Shown: positions 14,165 through 25,787 of the stretch, one piece after another
How the letters are laid out: the number at the start of each line of letters is the position of its first letter
Position numbering within the stretch: the first letter of the stretch is position 1
Assembly (NCBI GenBank): GCA_015709595.1
Contig: CP054178.1
Coordinates: forward strand, 1-64,000
From: Phycisphaeraceae bacterium
GTDB taxonomy: Bacteria; Planctomycetota; Phycisphaerae; Phycisphaerales; SM1A02
Length of the DNA: 64,000 nucleotides
Direction: 5' to 3'
Position numbers and translations under genes: made by a program
Notes under the pieces: model-generated
What the model saw: only the letters and a program-made list of their open reading frames with translations
Databases searched by the model: none
Told to the model about the DNA's origin: nothing

Positions 14165-16894
14165 ATGCCGCACCTCGAGATTCACAAGGAAGGACGCAAG
14201 GGCGCGCGTCTCATCGCGCTGACGCAGGAACCCTGTACGATCGGACGATCGTCCAGCAGCCGCCTGGCGCTGTCGCACTACAGCGTCAGCCGTCATCACG
14301 CGGTCATCGAACCGCACGGCGACGGCTACCGCGTGCGTGATCTTGGCTCGTCGCACGGGCTGAAGGTCAATCACGTGCGGACCGAGTCCGCCGACCTGAA
14401 GGACGGCGACGTGGTGCGTATCGGTCCGTACCAGATGTTCTTCCGTGTCGGCAGTGCGTCAAGCTCCACCGCCCCACCGCTGCAGGACGATGATGATGAC
14501 ATCCGCGCCAGCTCCGGCGCGCCGGACGCCACGGGCGAACATCTGACCGCGCAGCAGCGCGAGGTGGAGACGCTGCGAACCGAACTCGAGCGCGCCAGGC
14601 GCGACGCCGAGCGCGACCGCGCGATCGCGGCGGAGGTGAAGGGGCTGGAAGCACGGGCCCGCGCGCTCACCGAGGACGTGAACTCGCTCAAGGCGGAACG
14701 CGATCGGGCGCTGGCGGAGATGGAGCGTGCGCGAGAGGAGCTGCTGCTGGTCCGATCGGACCTCGAGCACCATCGCCGGACAGCCGCCGCCGCACAGCAG
14801 GCGCTGGATGAGGCGCGCTCCGCCGCCACGGAGCGTGATCGCCAGCTCGCCGCAGCACGTCAGGAACTGGACGAGGTGCGTCGCGGCCTCGGTGAGGCGG
14901 CCGAACACGAACGACGGCAACGGGAGCTGAATCAGCGCGTCGAGGAAGTCGAGCGCCTGCTGAAGGAACGCACCGATCTGCTCGATGCGACCAGCGCAGA
15001 ACGGGACTCCCTGCGTCAGGCCGCTCAGGCCGCGGCCGAGACCGCCGCCCGTCTGGCCGGCGTGGAAACGGAACTGGCCGCTTCGCGCCAGCGCGTGGAA
15101 TCGCTCACGGTCGAAGCCCGGCGAGGAAGCGAAGCCGCCGCTCAGATCGAGCCGCTGCGCCGGCAGCTGGCGGACGCCGAGTCGGCCTGGCTGGCGTCGC
15201 AGCAGGAACTGGAGGCGCAGCGCCAGCGTGCGACGGCCGCCGAGGGCGAGGCGGCCTCGACCCGACTGGTCCGCGAGCGTCTCGAAGAACTCGAAGGCAC
15301 GCTTGCATCACTCCGGCGACAGTCCGAGGAGATGACCCGACTGGCCGGCGAGCGTCAGGCGCGGCTCGAACAACAGGAAGCCGAATTGTCGTCGCTTCGC
15401 GTCGCGGCGGAAGCTCCGTCGGAATCGAACCCGGAGATGGCGCTGCTGCGCGAAGAGGTCGAATCGCTTCGCGCCGGCGCAGAGGCGGCGACGGAGCGAG
15501 CCGACGCGGCGGAGCGGCAGGCGGCCCTGCTGCGGGCGGAACTGGAAGAGGCGCTGGCGGCCCGCGCCCAGCTTGAATCGCAGGCGAGCGACCTGGGGGA
15601 GCGACTGGCGGGCGTCGAAAACGTGCTGCAACTGGCGCGTCGATCGCTCAACGAGTACGAACATCGCGCTCGAACCGCCGAGTCGCGGGCGGACGAGGCG
15701 GCCTCGCGCCTGGAGGAACAGGCGCGCATCCACGCCGATTCGTTCGAGCGTCTCACGCGCGATCGCCAGTCGGCGGTTGAGGAGACGGAGCGGGCGCTGC
15801 ACGAGATTCGAGCGTCGCACGCGCGGCTGCTCGAACAGCACGAGCAGGACGCCGCCGCGCTGTCCACGCTGCGTGAAACGGTGACCTCGGCGATGGCGGA
15901 GAGTGAGACAGCGCGGTCGGACGCCGACGCGGCGCGTCGTGATCTGGCGGCGGCGGAATCCCTTCTGGCCGAGGGCGAGCGACAGCGCGAGGCGCTGCAG
16001 GCGGAAATCGGAGCCCTGCGCGCTGGCGCCATCGCGGCGGCGGACCGGATCGCCTCGCTCGAGGCGGAGATCGCGCGGCTCAGTTCGCTGGACGGCGCGG
16101 CGCTGCGCGTCGAGTGCGATCGCGCGCAGGCGTCCTTGCTGGAGGCGCTTCGTGATCGTGACGAGGCCCGCGAGCGGCTGCGGGCCATGGACGAAGAAGT
16201 CGCACAGCTGCGGCGCGATCGGGACGCCGCCGCCGCCCGGGCTCACGAGGTGTCGGCGCGGTTCGCCGCGCTGGAGGCCGCGCTTCGCGAGGCGCTGGAC
16301 GAGCGCGATCGCGGCCGGACCGATCTGGCCGCCGCAAGGGCGGAGCGTCAGTCCGTTGAAAACCAGGCCGCCGCGCTTCGACAGCACGCCGCGGCGCTGG
16401 AATCGGAGGCCGCCGATCTGCGCTCGCAGTTGGAAGCCGCGGAATCCGCGCTGCTGGACCTGCAGACGTCGGCCTCGCCCGCCTCGGAGGGCGAGTCAAA
16501 CGAGGAAGTCGCGGCGCTGCGTCTCCGCGTCGAGCGACTGGAGCTGGATCTGCAGATGGCGGAGGATCGTCGCCGACAGGCGGAGCGTCAGTCCACCGCG
16601 GTGCTGCAGGGGCGGGATGAGCTGAAGCAGCGCATCAAGGAGCTGGAAGCCGCCCGTGCGGACCTGCAGCAGCGCGCCAAGGCCGCCCTCACGGAGCTGG
16701 AATCCACGCGCCAGGCGCTGGCCCAGTCGCGCCGCGAACTGCAGGAGAACCAGGCGATGCTGGTCAAGCAGCTGCTGAATCTGGAATCGACCGACGACAT
16801 TGAGACGGTGGTCGTGGAGATGACGCCGGAGGAACTCGCCCGCGCCAGAGCCACGGGCGCCACGGTGGTGGAGCTCAACGTCCCGCGCGGATGA
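14165..16894 (+). CDS. FHA domain protein with very long coiled coil
   Basis: A 909-residue protein. Residues 1-100 form a forkhead-associated domain, a phosphothreonine-binding module: GRSSSSRLAL, VSRHHAVI and LGSSHGLKVN are the conserved strand and loop motifs. Residues about 125-870 are almost unbroken heptads rich in Ala, Glu, Arg, Leu and Gln, predicted to form a long coiled coil. A short acidic C-terminal segment (VVVEMTPEELARARA) closes it. No signal peptide or membrane span is visible, so it is probably a cytoplasmic scaffold reading Ser/Thr kinase signals. It starts 144 bases beyond attR; no kinase gene is adjacent. Confidence 0.85.
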   Translation: MPHLEIHKEGRKGARLIALTQEPCTIGRSSSSRLALSHYSVSRHHAVIEPHGDGYRVRDLGSSHGLKVNHVRTESADLKDGDVVRIGPYQMFFRVGSASSSTAPPLQDDDDDIRASSGAPDATGEHLTAQQREVETLRTELERARRDAERDRAIAAEVKGLEARARALTEDVNSLKAERDRALAEMERAREELLLVRSDLEHHRRTAAAAQQALDEARSAATERDRQLAAARQELDEVRRGLGEAAEHERRQRELNQRVEEVERLLKERTDLLDATSAERDSLRQAAQAAAETAARLAGVETELAASRQRVESLTVEARRGSEAAAQIEPLRRQLADAESAWLASQQELEAQRQRATAAEGEAASTRLVRERLEELEGTLASLRRQSEEMTRLAGERQARLEQQEAELSSLRVAAEAPSESNPEMALLREEVESLRAGAEAATERADAAERQAALLRAELEEALAARAQLESQASDLGERLAGVENVLQLARRSLNEYEHRARTAESRADEAASRLEEQARIHADSFERLTRDRQSAVEETERALHEIRASHARLLEQHEQDAAALSTLRETVTSAMAESETARSDADAARRDLAAAESLLAEGERQREALQAEIGALRAGAIAAADRIASLEAEIARLSSLDGAALRVECDRAQASLLEALRDRDEARERLRAMDEEVAQLRRDRDAAAARAHEVSARFAALEAALREALDERDRGRTDLAAARAERQSVENQAAALRQHAAALESEAADLRSQLEAAESALLDLQTSASPASEGESNEEVAALRLRVERLELDLQMAEDRRRQAERQSTAVLQGRDELKQRIKELEAARADLQQRAKAALTELESTRQALAQSRRELQENQAMLVKQLLNLESTDDIETVVVEMTPEELARARATGATVVELNVPRG

Positions 16895-16927
16895 CGCCGC
16901 GGGGTTGGGCGCGGCGTCGCATCGGGC

Positions 16928-18070
16928 TCAGCCGGCGGCCTTGTAGAACGGCAGCCCGCACACCGTCGCCGGGGCGTTGAGTTTCTCCGTGTCAATGGTG
17001 AACGTCGCTCCCTCGGCGCTCAACGCGGCGTCCACGTACGCCATGGCGATCGACTTCTCCAGCGTGGGGCTCCAGCATCCGCTGGTGATGAATCCGACTT
17101 CGGCTCCGTGGTGCATCACCTTCATGCCCTGCCGCGCGGCCCGCTTGCCTTCGAGAACCAGCCCGACCAGCTTGCGCCTCGGCCCGGCCTTGGCGATGGT
17201 CTGCAGCGCGTCCTGACCGATGAAACGTCCGGCCTCCGGGTTGTCCTCTCCCTTGTTGAGCTTGATGGCGAAAAGCAGCCCGGCGGAGACGGGATCGAGG
17301 TGCTCCTCGATTTCATGGCCGTAGAGCGGCATGCCCGCTTCGAGCCGCAGCGAGTCGCGTGCGCCCAGCCCGCAGGGCTTGATGAGATCGGGATCGGGCG
17401 AGTTCTTCATCATCATGTCCACGGCGCGATTGGCGAGCATGGTGGGCAGGATGACTTCCACGCCATCCTCGCCGGTGTACCCGGTGCGAGACACCAGCAC
17501 CTTGGCCAGCAGAAGATCCTTCGTGGTGAATCGGTATCGCTTCAGCGCCGGAATCTCGCTGGAGAACTGGGCGATCAGGCCCATCACCTTCGGCCCCTGC
17601 AGGGCGATCATGGCGGTGGACTGCGTTTCATCCTTCACCTTGAAGACCAGGTCGCCGCGCACGCGCTCGAAGTGATCCAGCAGCTTGAGCCGGTTGCTGG
17701 CGTTGCAGACCATCAGGAACTCGCTCTCGGCGATTCGGTAGATGAGCACGTCGTCGCGGCAGCCGCCCTGCTCGTTGCACACCAGCGAGTAGCGCACCAT
17801 GCCGGGCTGCATGTCGATGATCTGGCGCGTGCAGAGACGGTCCAGGAACCGCCGGGCGTCGCGTCCGGTGAAGCGCACGCGGCCCATGTGCGACACGTCG
17901 AACATGCCGCCGCTGCGCCGCGTCTGGTGATGCTCCTCGATGATGGAGCCGTAGCGGATGGGCATCTCCCATCCGGCGAAGGGCACCATCTTGCCGCCGT
18001 GATCGAGGTGGTACTGGTGGAAGGGCGTGCGCAGCAAGGGGGCGTCGGCGACGGAGGCGGTGGTGCTCAT
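16928..18070 (-). CDS. gcvT: Aminomethyltransferase, glycine cleavage T protein
   Basis: A 380-residue T protein that transfers the methylene carbon from the lipoyl aminomethyl group of H protein to tetrahydrofolate. Recognisable segments: MVPFAGWEMPIRYG, GGMFDVSHMGRVRFTG, CNEQGGCRDDVLIYRI (containing the conserved folate-binding Asp), GEDGVEVILP and SLRLEAGMPLYGHE. Length is normal. The P protein gene is 28 kb away at 46503-49433, and no H protein gene is visible in the window. It converges with the FHA gene and lies 37 bases after rnc on the same strand. Confidence 0.95.
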   Translation of the reverse strand: MSTTASVADAPLLRTPFHQYHLDHGGKMVPFAGWEMPIRYGSIIEEHHQTRRSGGMFDVSHMGRVRFTGRDARRFLDRLCTRQIIDMQPGMVRYSLVCNEQGGCRDDVLIYRIAESEFLMVCNASNRLKLLDHFERVRGDLVFKVKDETQSTAMIALQGPKVMGLIAQFSSEIPALKRYRFTTKDLLLAKVLVSRTGYTGEDGVEVILPTMLANRAVDMMMKNSPDPDLIKPCGLGARDSLRLEAGMPLYGHEIEEHLDPVSAGLLFAIKLNKGEDNPEAGRFIGQDALQTIAKAGPRRKLVGLVLEGKRAARQGMKVMHHGAEVGFITSGCWSPTLEKSIAMAYVDAALSAEGATFTIDTEKLNAPATVCGLPFYKAAG

Positions 18071-18107
18071 GCGGGAAGGATACGCCGGGGGAGCAGCCGA
18101 TCGAGGA

Positions 18108-18896
18108 TCAACCCCCTTCCGCGTGTCCGTTCTGCGTCACCGCGTCCGGCTCAACGCACGCGCACAGCCGAACCTCCTCGTCTTCATCCATCGTGGCGTA
18201 CCCCAGCCCGATGAGCGCGTTGAGGGCCGCCTGCTGCTCGGCGGCCTTCTTGGATCGCCCCCAACTGGACGGAAACCGCTGGGCTCCCACCTCCACGCAG
18301 ATCTCGAAGCACTTGGCGTGGTCCGGCCCCTTCTCGTCCAGCAGCAGATATTGCGGCGATATTCCCATGTTCTGCTGCACCAGCTGCTGCAGCACGGACT
18401 TGAAATTCTGCTGGTGCCCGGAGCGAACCGCGGAACGGATGAGTCCCTTGACGCCGCCCAGCACGAACGATCGCGTGAACTCCAGACCGGCGTCGAGAAA
18501 GAGCGCGCCGATCACCGCTTCGTAGACCCCGGCGCTCAGGGAGCGCGGAATCGCCCCGCGGTTGCTCATTCCCTTGCCGAGCACGATGAGGTCGGTCAAC
18601 CCCAGATCGTCCGCCACCCGGGCGCAGGTGTCGCGGCTGACGACCGCCGACTTGATCTTGGTCAGGTCGCCTTCCTGCAGCTCGGGGTAATGCGCGAAGA
18701 GATACTCGCACACGATCAATCCGAGCACGGCGTCGCCAAGAAACTCCAGCCGCTCGTTGCTCGCCAGCCGGTGGTCGGCGGACGAGGCATGCGTCAGGGC
18801 CAGCCCCAGGAGCGAGCGATCGACGAAGGCGCGGCCCAGAATGGACTCCGCCCGGGCGATGAGATCCTGTGACGATGCGATGATTGCCTGTGACAT
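18108..18896 (-). CDS. rnc: Ribonuclease III, catalytic Asp replaced by Gly
   Basis: A 262-residue double-strand-specific RNase for rRNA and mRNA processing. The signature NERLEFLGDAVLGL carries Glu48, Glu51 and Asp55, and Glu126 is in VYEAVIGALFLD. The position matching E. coli Asp114, a metal-ligand residue in most RNase III enzymes, is Gly123 here (SLSAGVYEA). Residues 170-232 are a double-stranded RNA-binding domain (ending SKKAAEQQAALNALIGLG). A short acidic tail follows. A strong hairpin lies in its leader at 18959-19004. Confidence 0.92.
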   Translation of the reverse strand: MSQAIIASSQDLIARAESILGRAFVDRSLLGLALTHASSADHRLASNERLEFLGDAVLGLIVCEYLFAHYPELQEGDLTKIKSAVVSRDTCARVADDLGLTDLIVLGKGMSNRGAIPRSLSAGVYEAVIGALFLDAGLEFTRSFVLGGVKGLIRSAVRSGHQQNFKSVLQQLVQQNMGISPQYLLLDEKGPDHAKCFEICVEVGAQRFPSSWGRSKKAAEQQAALNALIGLGYATMDEDEEVRLCACVEPDAVTQNGHAEGG

Positions 18897-18958
18897 GCGA
18901 ACCTGCCCCGTGGCCGAAGGACGGCCGAGGTCTGGGAAGCCGGTCGCTGGGCAGGTGG

Positions 18959-19004
18959 TTCAGACGCCCGATCCCCGCGTGCTCGTCGGACGGGGGCGTC
19001 TGAA
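18959..19004 (-). promoter_or_regulatory. Long hairpin in the rnc leader
   Basis: TTCAGACGCCC (18959-18969) and GGGCGTCTGAA (18994-19004) are perfect 11-base inverted repeats; an inner CCCCG/CGGGG pairing extends the stem. On the rnc strand it lies 63-108 bases before the start codon. A double-stranded leader structure would suit autoregulation by RNase III cleavage, as known in enterobacteria, but this is inference; it could also be an attenuator or terminator. Confidence 0.45.
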
Positions 19005-19177
19005 ATACTTGCGCAGCCGGGGCTTCGGCCCCGTGATTCGAGTATACCTCTCCTTCGGACTGATGCGAACGGTCCGTTGAACGATTCACGCCCAGTGGCC
19101 TTGGTCCGACGACGGGGATATGCTCTTGGCCCTCCCGGATCGCGTTCACCTCGCCCGGGTTTCTGACGGAGTCGGCC

Positions 19178-19312
19178 ATGCATCATCCGAAACGAGTCAG
19201 TCGCATCAAGAAGCTCCGCCAGCACGGCTTCCGCGCCCGCATGAAGACGCGCAAGGGTCGCAACATCATCAACCGCAAGCGGAAGATGGGTCGCCGACTG
19301 ACCGCCGCCTGA
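19178..19312 (+). CDS. rpmH: 50S ribosomal protein L34
   Basis: A 44-residue, very basic protein. HGFRARMKTRKGRNIINRKR is the invariant L34 core. The ATG at 19178 has GGAG upstream. It is a late-assembly component of the large ribosomal subunit. In many bacteria rpmH sits beside rnpA near dnaA; here it is followed by aroK and ligA and diverges from rnc, so the classical context is broken. Confidence 0.95.
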   Translation: MHHPKRVSRIKKLRQHGFRARMKTRKGRNIINRKRKMGRRLTAA

Positions 19313-19343
19313 GATCGGTTATCCGCTCACTGGAAGGCGCTTC

Positions 19344-22072
<2,729 letters not shown>

Positions 22073-22086
22073 CCCAGGGAGAGATC

Positions 22087-22620
22087 ATGCAGAACGTCGA
22101 GTTCAAGGCGGAACTCCGCGATCCGGAACTGGCCCGCGCCCAGTGCCGGCTCATCGGCGCGGGCCTGGTCGGCACGTTCCGCCAGCAGGACACCTACTAC
22201 CGCATGCCCGATGGGCGGCTCAAGAAGCGGGAAACAGCGGGCGCGCCAGTCGAGTGGATCTTCTACCACCGTCCGAACCTGGTGCGCCCGAAGCTGTCGA
22301 ACTTCACCATTCTCACCGACGCCCAGGCGACGACGCGATGGGGCACCGCGTCGCTGCGTCCGTGGCTGGTCGTCCGCAAGACCCGCGAGCTGTGGATGAT
22401 CGACAACACCCGCATCCATTTCGATGACGTGGAGGGGCTGGGGCGGTTTCTCGAGTTCGAGGCCCGCGCATCGGCCAAATACAGCGTGGCGGAGTGCCAC
22501 CGCATCGTCGATCATCTGCGCGAACAGTTCGGCCCCGCGCTGGGAGAGCCGATCAGCGTGGGGTACTGCGACCTCGTCGACGCCGAGCGCCGCAACGCGG
22601 AGAAGCAGCCGCGCGAGTGA
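22087..22620 (+). CDS. CYTH-domain phosphohydrolase or cyclase-like protein
   Basis: A 177-residue protein of the CYTH (class IV adenylate cyclase / thiamine triphosphatase) superfamily. The N-terminus NVEFKAEL matches the ExExK-type start of the tunnel fold, although the first Glu of the pattern is not standard. DTYYRMPDGRLKKRE and LEFEAR are further family features (charged strands lining the tunnel). It probably acts on a triphosphate-containing substrate; cyclase versus hydrolase cannot be told. It starts 15 bases after ligA with GGGAGAG before the ATG. Confidence 0.78.
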   Translation: MQNVEFKAELRDPELARAQCRLIGAGLVGTFRQQDTYYRMPDGRLKKRETAGAPVEWIFYHRPNLVRPKLSNFTILTDAQATTRWGTASLRPWLVVRKTRELWMIDNTRIHFDDVEGLGRFLEFEARASAKYSVAECHRIVDHLREQFGPALGEPISVGYCDLVDAERRNAEKQPRE

Positions 22621-22645
22621 GCCGCGGCGCGACGGAGCGCCGGCC

Positions 22646-23575
22646 CTATCGGATCAGGGCCGGGGCGTCATCGGCAGGCGTCGCCGACTTCGGTTCGATC
22701 TTCAGCCGCCCATCCAGAATCAGCACCGCCAGGGTTCCGGCGAGCACGATTCGATACCACCCGAAGAGCGCCAGACCGTGGCGGTTGAGGTAGCCGATCA
22801 TCCACTTGACCGCGATGGCCGCCGACGCCGCCGCCACCAGCGCCCCCAGCAACACCTCGGCTGCACCGAGCACCTCGAAGACCGAGTGCTCATCGACGAA
22901 GAACGTGCGGTACCCCTTGTAGGCGCACGCCCCGCCCAGCGTGGGCACGCCCAGCAGAAAGGAGTACTCCGCCGCGTGCCTCGGCCGCATCCCGACCAGC
23001 ATGCCGCCGATGATGGTCATCATCGAGCGACTGGTGCCGGGCCACATGGCCAGACATTGCAACAGGCCGATGACGAGCGCCCGACGCCACGAGAGGTGTT
23101 CAAGATCGACATAGGCGTGCGCATCGATGGTCGCTTCGCCAGGCCCGGAATCGTGATAGACGCGCCGTTGCCATTTTCGCAGCAGGATGAGCACCACGCC
23201 CCCCAGGAACAACGCCAGCGTCACCGGCGCAGGGCGGAACAGCCGCTCCTCGATCCAGTCATTGAGCAGCACGCCCATCACCGCGGCCGGAAGGAATGAC
23301 AGGCCCAGATTGATCAGGAGCCGCAGCCCCGCGCCGTCGCGCCCCAGCAGGCCCCGCAGCATCTGCATCACGCGCGGCCAGAACAGTCCCAGCACCGCCA
23401 GGATCGCGCCGCCCTGGATGATGATGTTGAAGGCGTTGACCGCATGTCGCGCGGCGGGATCGTCATCCAGCCCCAGCCAGTGAGACACCAGAATGAGATG
23501 TCCCGTCGAGCTGACGGGCAGAAACTCCGTCAGTCCTTCCACAAGTCCGAGAATGATGGCGTCCCATAGATTCAC
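22646..23575 (-). CDS. uppP: Undecaprenyl-diphosphatase
   Basis: A 309-residue multi-span membrane enzyme (BacA/UppP family) that recycles the undecaprenyl lipid carrier for cell wall and surface polymer synthesis. EGLTEFLPVSSTGH near residue 14 is the first active-site motif, and AMWPGTSRSMMTIIGG is the second. About eight hydrophobic segments are visible. It is somewhat longer than the E. coli enzyme, mainly because of the loop around residues 130-160. It converges with the CYTH gene. Confidence 0.95.
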   Translation of the reverse strand: MNLWDAIILGLVEGLTEFLPVSSTGHLILVSHWLGLDDDPAARHAVNAFNIIIQGGAILAVLGLFWPRVMQMLRGLLGRDGAGLRLLINLGLSFLPAAVMGVLLNDWIEERLFRPAPVTLALFLGGVVLILLRKWQRRVYHDSGPGEATIDAHAYVDLEHLSWRRALVIGLLQCLAMWPGTSRSMMTIIGGMLVGMRPRHAAEYSFLLGVPTLGGACAYKGYRTFFVDEHSVFEVLGAAEVLLGALVAAASAAIAVKWMIGYLNRHGLALFGWYRIVLAGTLAVLILDGRLKIEPKSATPADDAPALIR

Positions 23576-23685
23576 TCGATCTCAACTCCCTCCGCCCCGC
23601 TCGACCAGGCATGGTCATGCCTGCCGCCGGGATACACCGGTCGTACGTCGTACATCGGACATCGTGCGTCCCGAATCGTCTGTAT

Positions 23686-24726
23686 TCACGGGTTGGGCGC
23701 GTCGGATCCGTTCGTCGGCTCCTGCAGCCACGGCATCAGGGATCGAATGACCTTGCCCGCCGGTTCGATCGGGTGCGACCGCAGTGCCCGCCGACGGGCC
23801 TCAAGCCAGGGCGATCCCGCGGCGGCATCTCTCCGCATTCGCTCGGCGAAACCACCGCTGCGGATGTCCGCCAGCATCGCCCGAAGCCGGTCTCGCACGT
23901 TGTGATCGACGAGACGCGGTCCGGCGTCGAAGGAACCGAACTCCGCCGTGCTGCTGATGGCCTCGTTCATACCCGAAGGTCCGCGGGCGTAGAGCAGGTC
24001 AGCCACCTGCTTGAGCTCGTGGCAGCATTCCAGATACGCCAGTTCCGGCGGGTAGCCCGCCTCCACCAGCGTCTCGAACGCCGCCAGCACCAGGGCCGTC
24101 ATCCCGCCGCACAGCACCGCCTGTTCGCCGAACAGGTCGGAGACGGTTTCATCGGCGAAGGTCGTGCGGATGACCGCCGACCTTCCGGCCCCGATGCCCG
24201 TCGCCCACGCCAGGGCCAGGCGGCTCGCATCGTCGCCCGCCGACTCGCGCTCCACCGCGAGCAGACACGGGAGCCCCCGGCCCGCGCGGAAGAGCTCCCG
24301 AAGCGTCGTGCCAGGCCCCTTGGGCGCCACCATCACCACGCCGACGCCCGGCGCGGGCTCGATGAAGCGGTGATGGATGTTGAAGCCGTGGATGAAGCCG
24401 ATGGTCGCACCCGGTCGCAGTCGCGGCGCAATCTGCTCGACGTAGACACGCGGCTGCACCTCGTCCGGGAGGGCGAGGATGACCAGGTCGGCCCCGGCCG
24501 CCGCATCGGGGATGGCCTGCACGACGAACCCGTCGCCCCGGGCAGTTGCCGTGCCGAGCGACTCTTCCCGCGATCCCACGACGACTTCAACCCCGCTGTC
24601 GCGCAGGTTCAGCGCGTGGGCGCGCCCCTGATTGCCGTACCCCAGCACCGCCACCGGGCGGCCGCGCAGCGGCTGAAGCGTCAGCAGCACGGCGTCGTCG
24701 GGGAGTCGCAGAATCTCAATCGCCAC
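23686..24726 (-). CDS. ilvC: Ketol-acid reductoisomerase
   Basis: A 346-residue enzyme of branched-chain amino acid synthesis that isomerises and reduces acetohydroxy acids with NADPH. GYGNQG at 29-34 is the Rossmann loop; DLFGEQAVLCGG holds the Mg-binding Asp and Glu; LECCHELK and MNEAISSTAEFG hold the further active-site Glu and Ser. It is diverged from the usual class I sequence (for example ARGPSGMNEAIS). The likely start is GTG 24726, which lacks a clear ribosome binding site; other starts are possible. It is divergent from the Fur-family gene. Confidence 0.85.
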   Translation of the reverse strand: MAIEILRLPDDAVLLTLQPLRGRPVAVLGYGNQGRAHALNLRDSGVEVVVGSREESLGTATARGDGFVVQAIPDAAAGADLVILALPDEVQPRVYVEQIAPRLRPGATIGFIHGFNIHHRFIEPAPGVGVVMVAPKGPGTTLRELFRAGRGLPCLLAVERESAGDDASRLALAWATGIGAGRSAVIRTTFADETVSDLFGEQAVLCGGMTALVLAAFETLVEAGYPPELAYLECCHELKQVADLLYARGPSGMNEAISSTAEFGSFDAGPRLVDHNVRDRLRAMLADIRSGGFAERMRRDAAAGSPWLEARRRALRSHPIEPAGKVIRSLMPWLQEPTNGSDAPNP

Positions 24727-24805
24727 GGTGGTGAGAATAGCCCCGGTGCATGACGGGTGCGCCGAAGTATTCGGAATTGTCCCGTCTTCCTTCGTCCGCC
24801 AATAA

Positions 24806-24821
24806 TCACCCAGGTGGGTGA
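24806..24821. promoter_or_regulatory. Inverted repeat between ilvC and the Fur-family gene
   Basis: TCACCC-AGGT-GGGTGA is a perfect six-base inverted repeat with a four-base centre in the 136-base divergent intergenic region. It is a candidate operator for the adjacent regulator; it does not look like a classical A/T-rich Fur box. Confidence 0.35.
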
Positions 24822-24862
24822 AGCCGATACGAACGGAGTACGGCCCGGGGCAGGACGTACCG

Positions 24863-25330
24863 ATGAACGTGCTTCGCGCCAGATTCGCACGACACGGTCT
24901 TCGCTGCACGAAGCAGCGTGTGGCGCTGCTGCGCGTGCTGGAAGGATGCACGCATCATCCCACCGCGGATGAACTGCACCAGATGCTCCGGGACGGTCCG
25001 ACGCCGATGAGTCTGGCCACCGTGTACAACGCTCTGGAAGCCATGTGCCGCGCCGGACTGTGCCGCAAACTGCCCACCACGTCCGGCTCGATCCGCTACG
25101 ACGCCGACATCACCGACCACCCCCATCTGCGACTTCGAGAAACCGGCTCCATCGAAGACGTGCCGCACGATCTGGGACGGCGCCTCATCCAGAATCTGCC
25201 CCAGGACATCCTCGATGAGATCGAAGACCGCATGGGGGTCCGCATCCACGGGGTGCAGGTGCAGCTGATTGGTGACCGAAGCGGAACCGCCGCGTCTGAC
25301 CGCCGCTCTCCCCGTCGCATTTCCGCCTGA
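24863..25330 (+). CDS. Fur-family transcriptional regulator lacking zinc cysteines
   Basis: A 155-residue protein of the Fur/PerR family. HGLRCTKQRVALLRVLEG and PTPMSLATVYNALEAM form the winged-helix DNA-binding domain. In the dimerisation domain, RYDADITDHPHLRLRETG aligns with the usual metal-site segment (HxHxxCxxCG), but the cysteines that normally bind structural zinc are replaced by Leu and Glu-type residues. The ligand is therefore uncertain (iron, manganese, peroxide or other). I chose the ATG at 24863 with AGGA upstream; a GTG at 24818 would lengthen it by 15 residues. Confidence 0.82.
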   Translation: MNVLRARFARHGLRCTKQRVALLRVLEGCTHHPTADELHQMLRDGPTPMSLATVYNALEAMCRAGLCRKLPTTSGSIRYDADITDHPHLRLRETGSIEDVPHDLGRRLIQNLPQDILDEIEDRMGVRIHGVQVQLIGDRSGTAASDRRSPRRISA

Positions 25331-25394
25331 AGTCGATCCCGCCAGGGACCGATATCTCCACTGGCCTTGACACAACGCCAGATTGGAGATCGCC

Positions 25395-25787
25395 ATGTCG
25401 CTTGCGATGATCGACCGTCGTCGGCACGAGCGCTTCGCCCTTCCCCCCATGTGCAACGAGGTGCGCGTGCAGCGCATCCGAAGCGGACGCATGGAGCTGC
25501 TCACCGGCTCGGCGTACGACGTAAGCGAGGGTGGACTTCGCATCGAACTGGATGACCGGCTTGAGCCGGGCGAACACGTCAACGCCACGTTGGTCCTGCC
25601 GGGAACGGGCGATGACGCGCACCCGCGCGAGGTCTACGTGGCCTGCGATGTCAAGTGGGTCAACCCCGAGGACGATGACCCCGCCATGCCGCGCATGGCG
25701 CTGGGGATCGTTCGATTCCTCGACGAACCCAGCCGCGCCCGGCTGCTCACGTTCCTGGGCGCCAGACCGGCCCTCCGCGCGGCGTAA
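25395..25787 (+). CDS. PilZ domain protein
   Basis: A 130-residue single PilZ domain. The c-di-GMP-binding pattern is present: IDRRRHERF supplies the RxxxR part and YDVSEGGLRI the (D/N)xSxxG part. It would act as a c-di-GMP receptor affecting motility, surface polysaccharide or signalling. GGAG lies ahead of the ATG at 25395. It follows the Fur-family gene by 64 bases on the same strand; no partner gene is evident. Confidence 0.85.
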   Translation: MSLAMIDRRRHERFALPPMCNEVRVQRIRSGRMELLTGSAYDVSEGGLRIELDDRLEPGEHVNATLVLPGTGDDAHPREVYVACDVKWVNPEDDDPAMPRMALGIVRFLDEPSRARLLTFLGARPALRAA

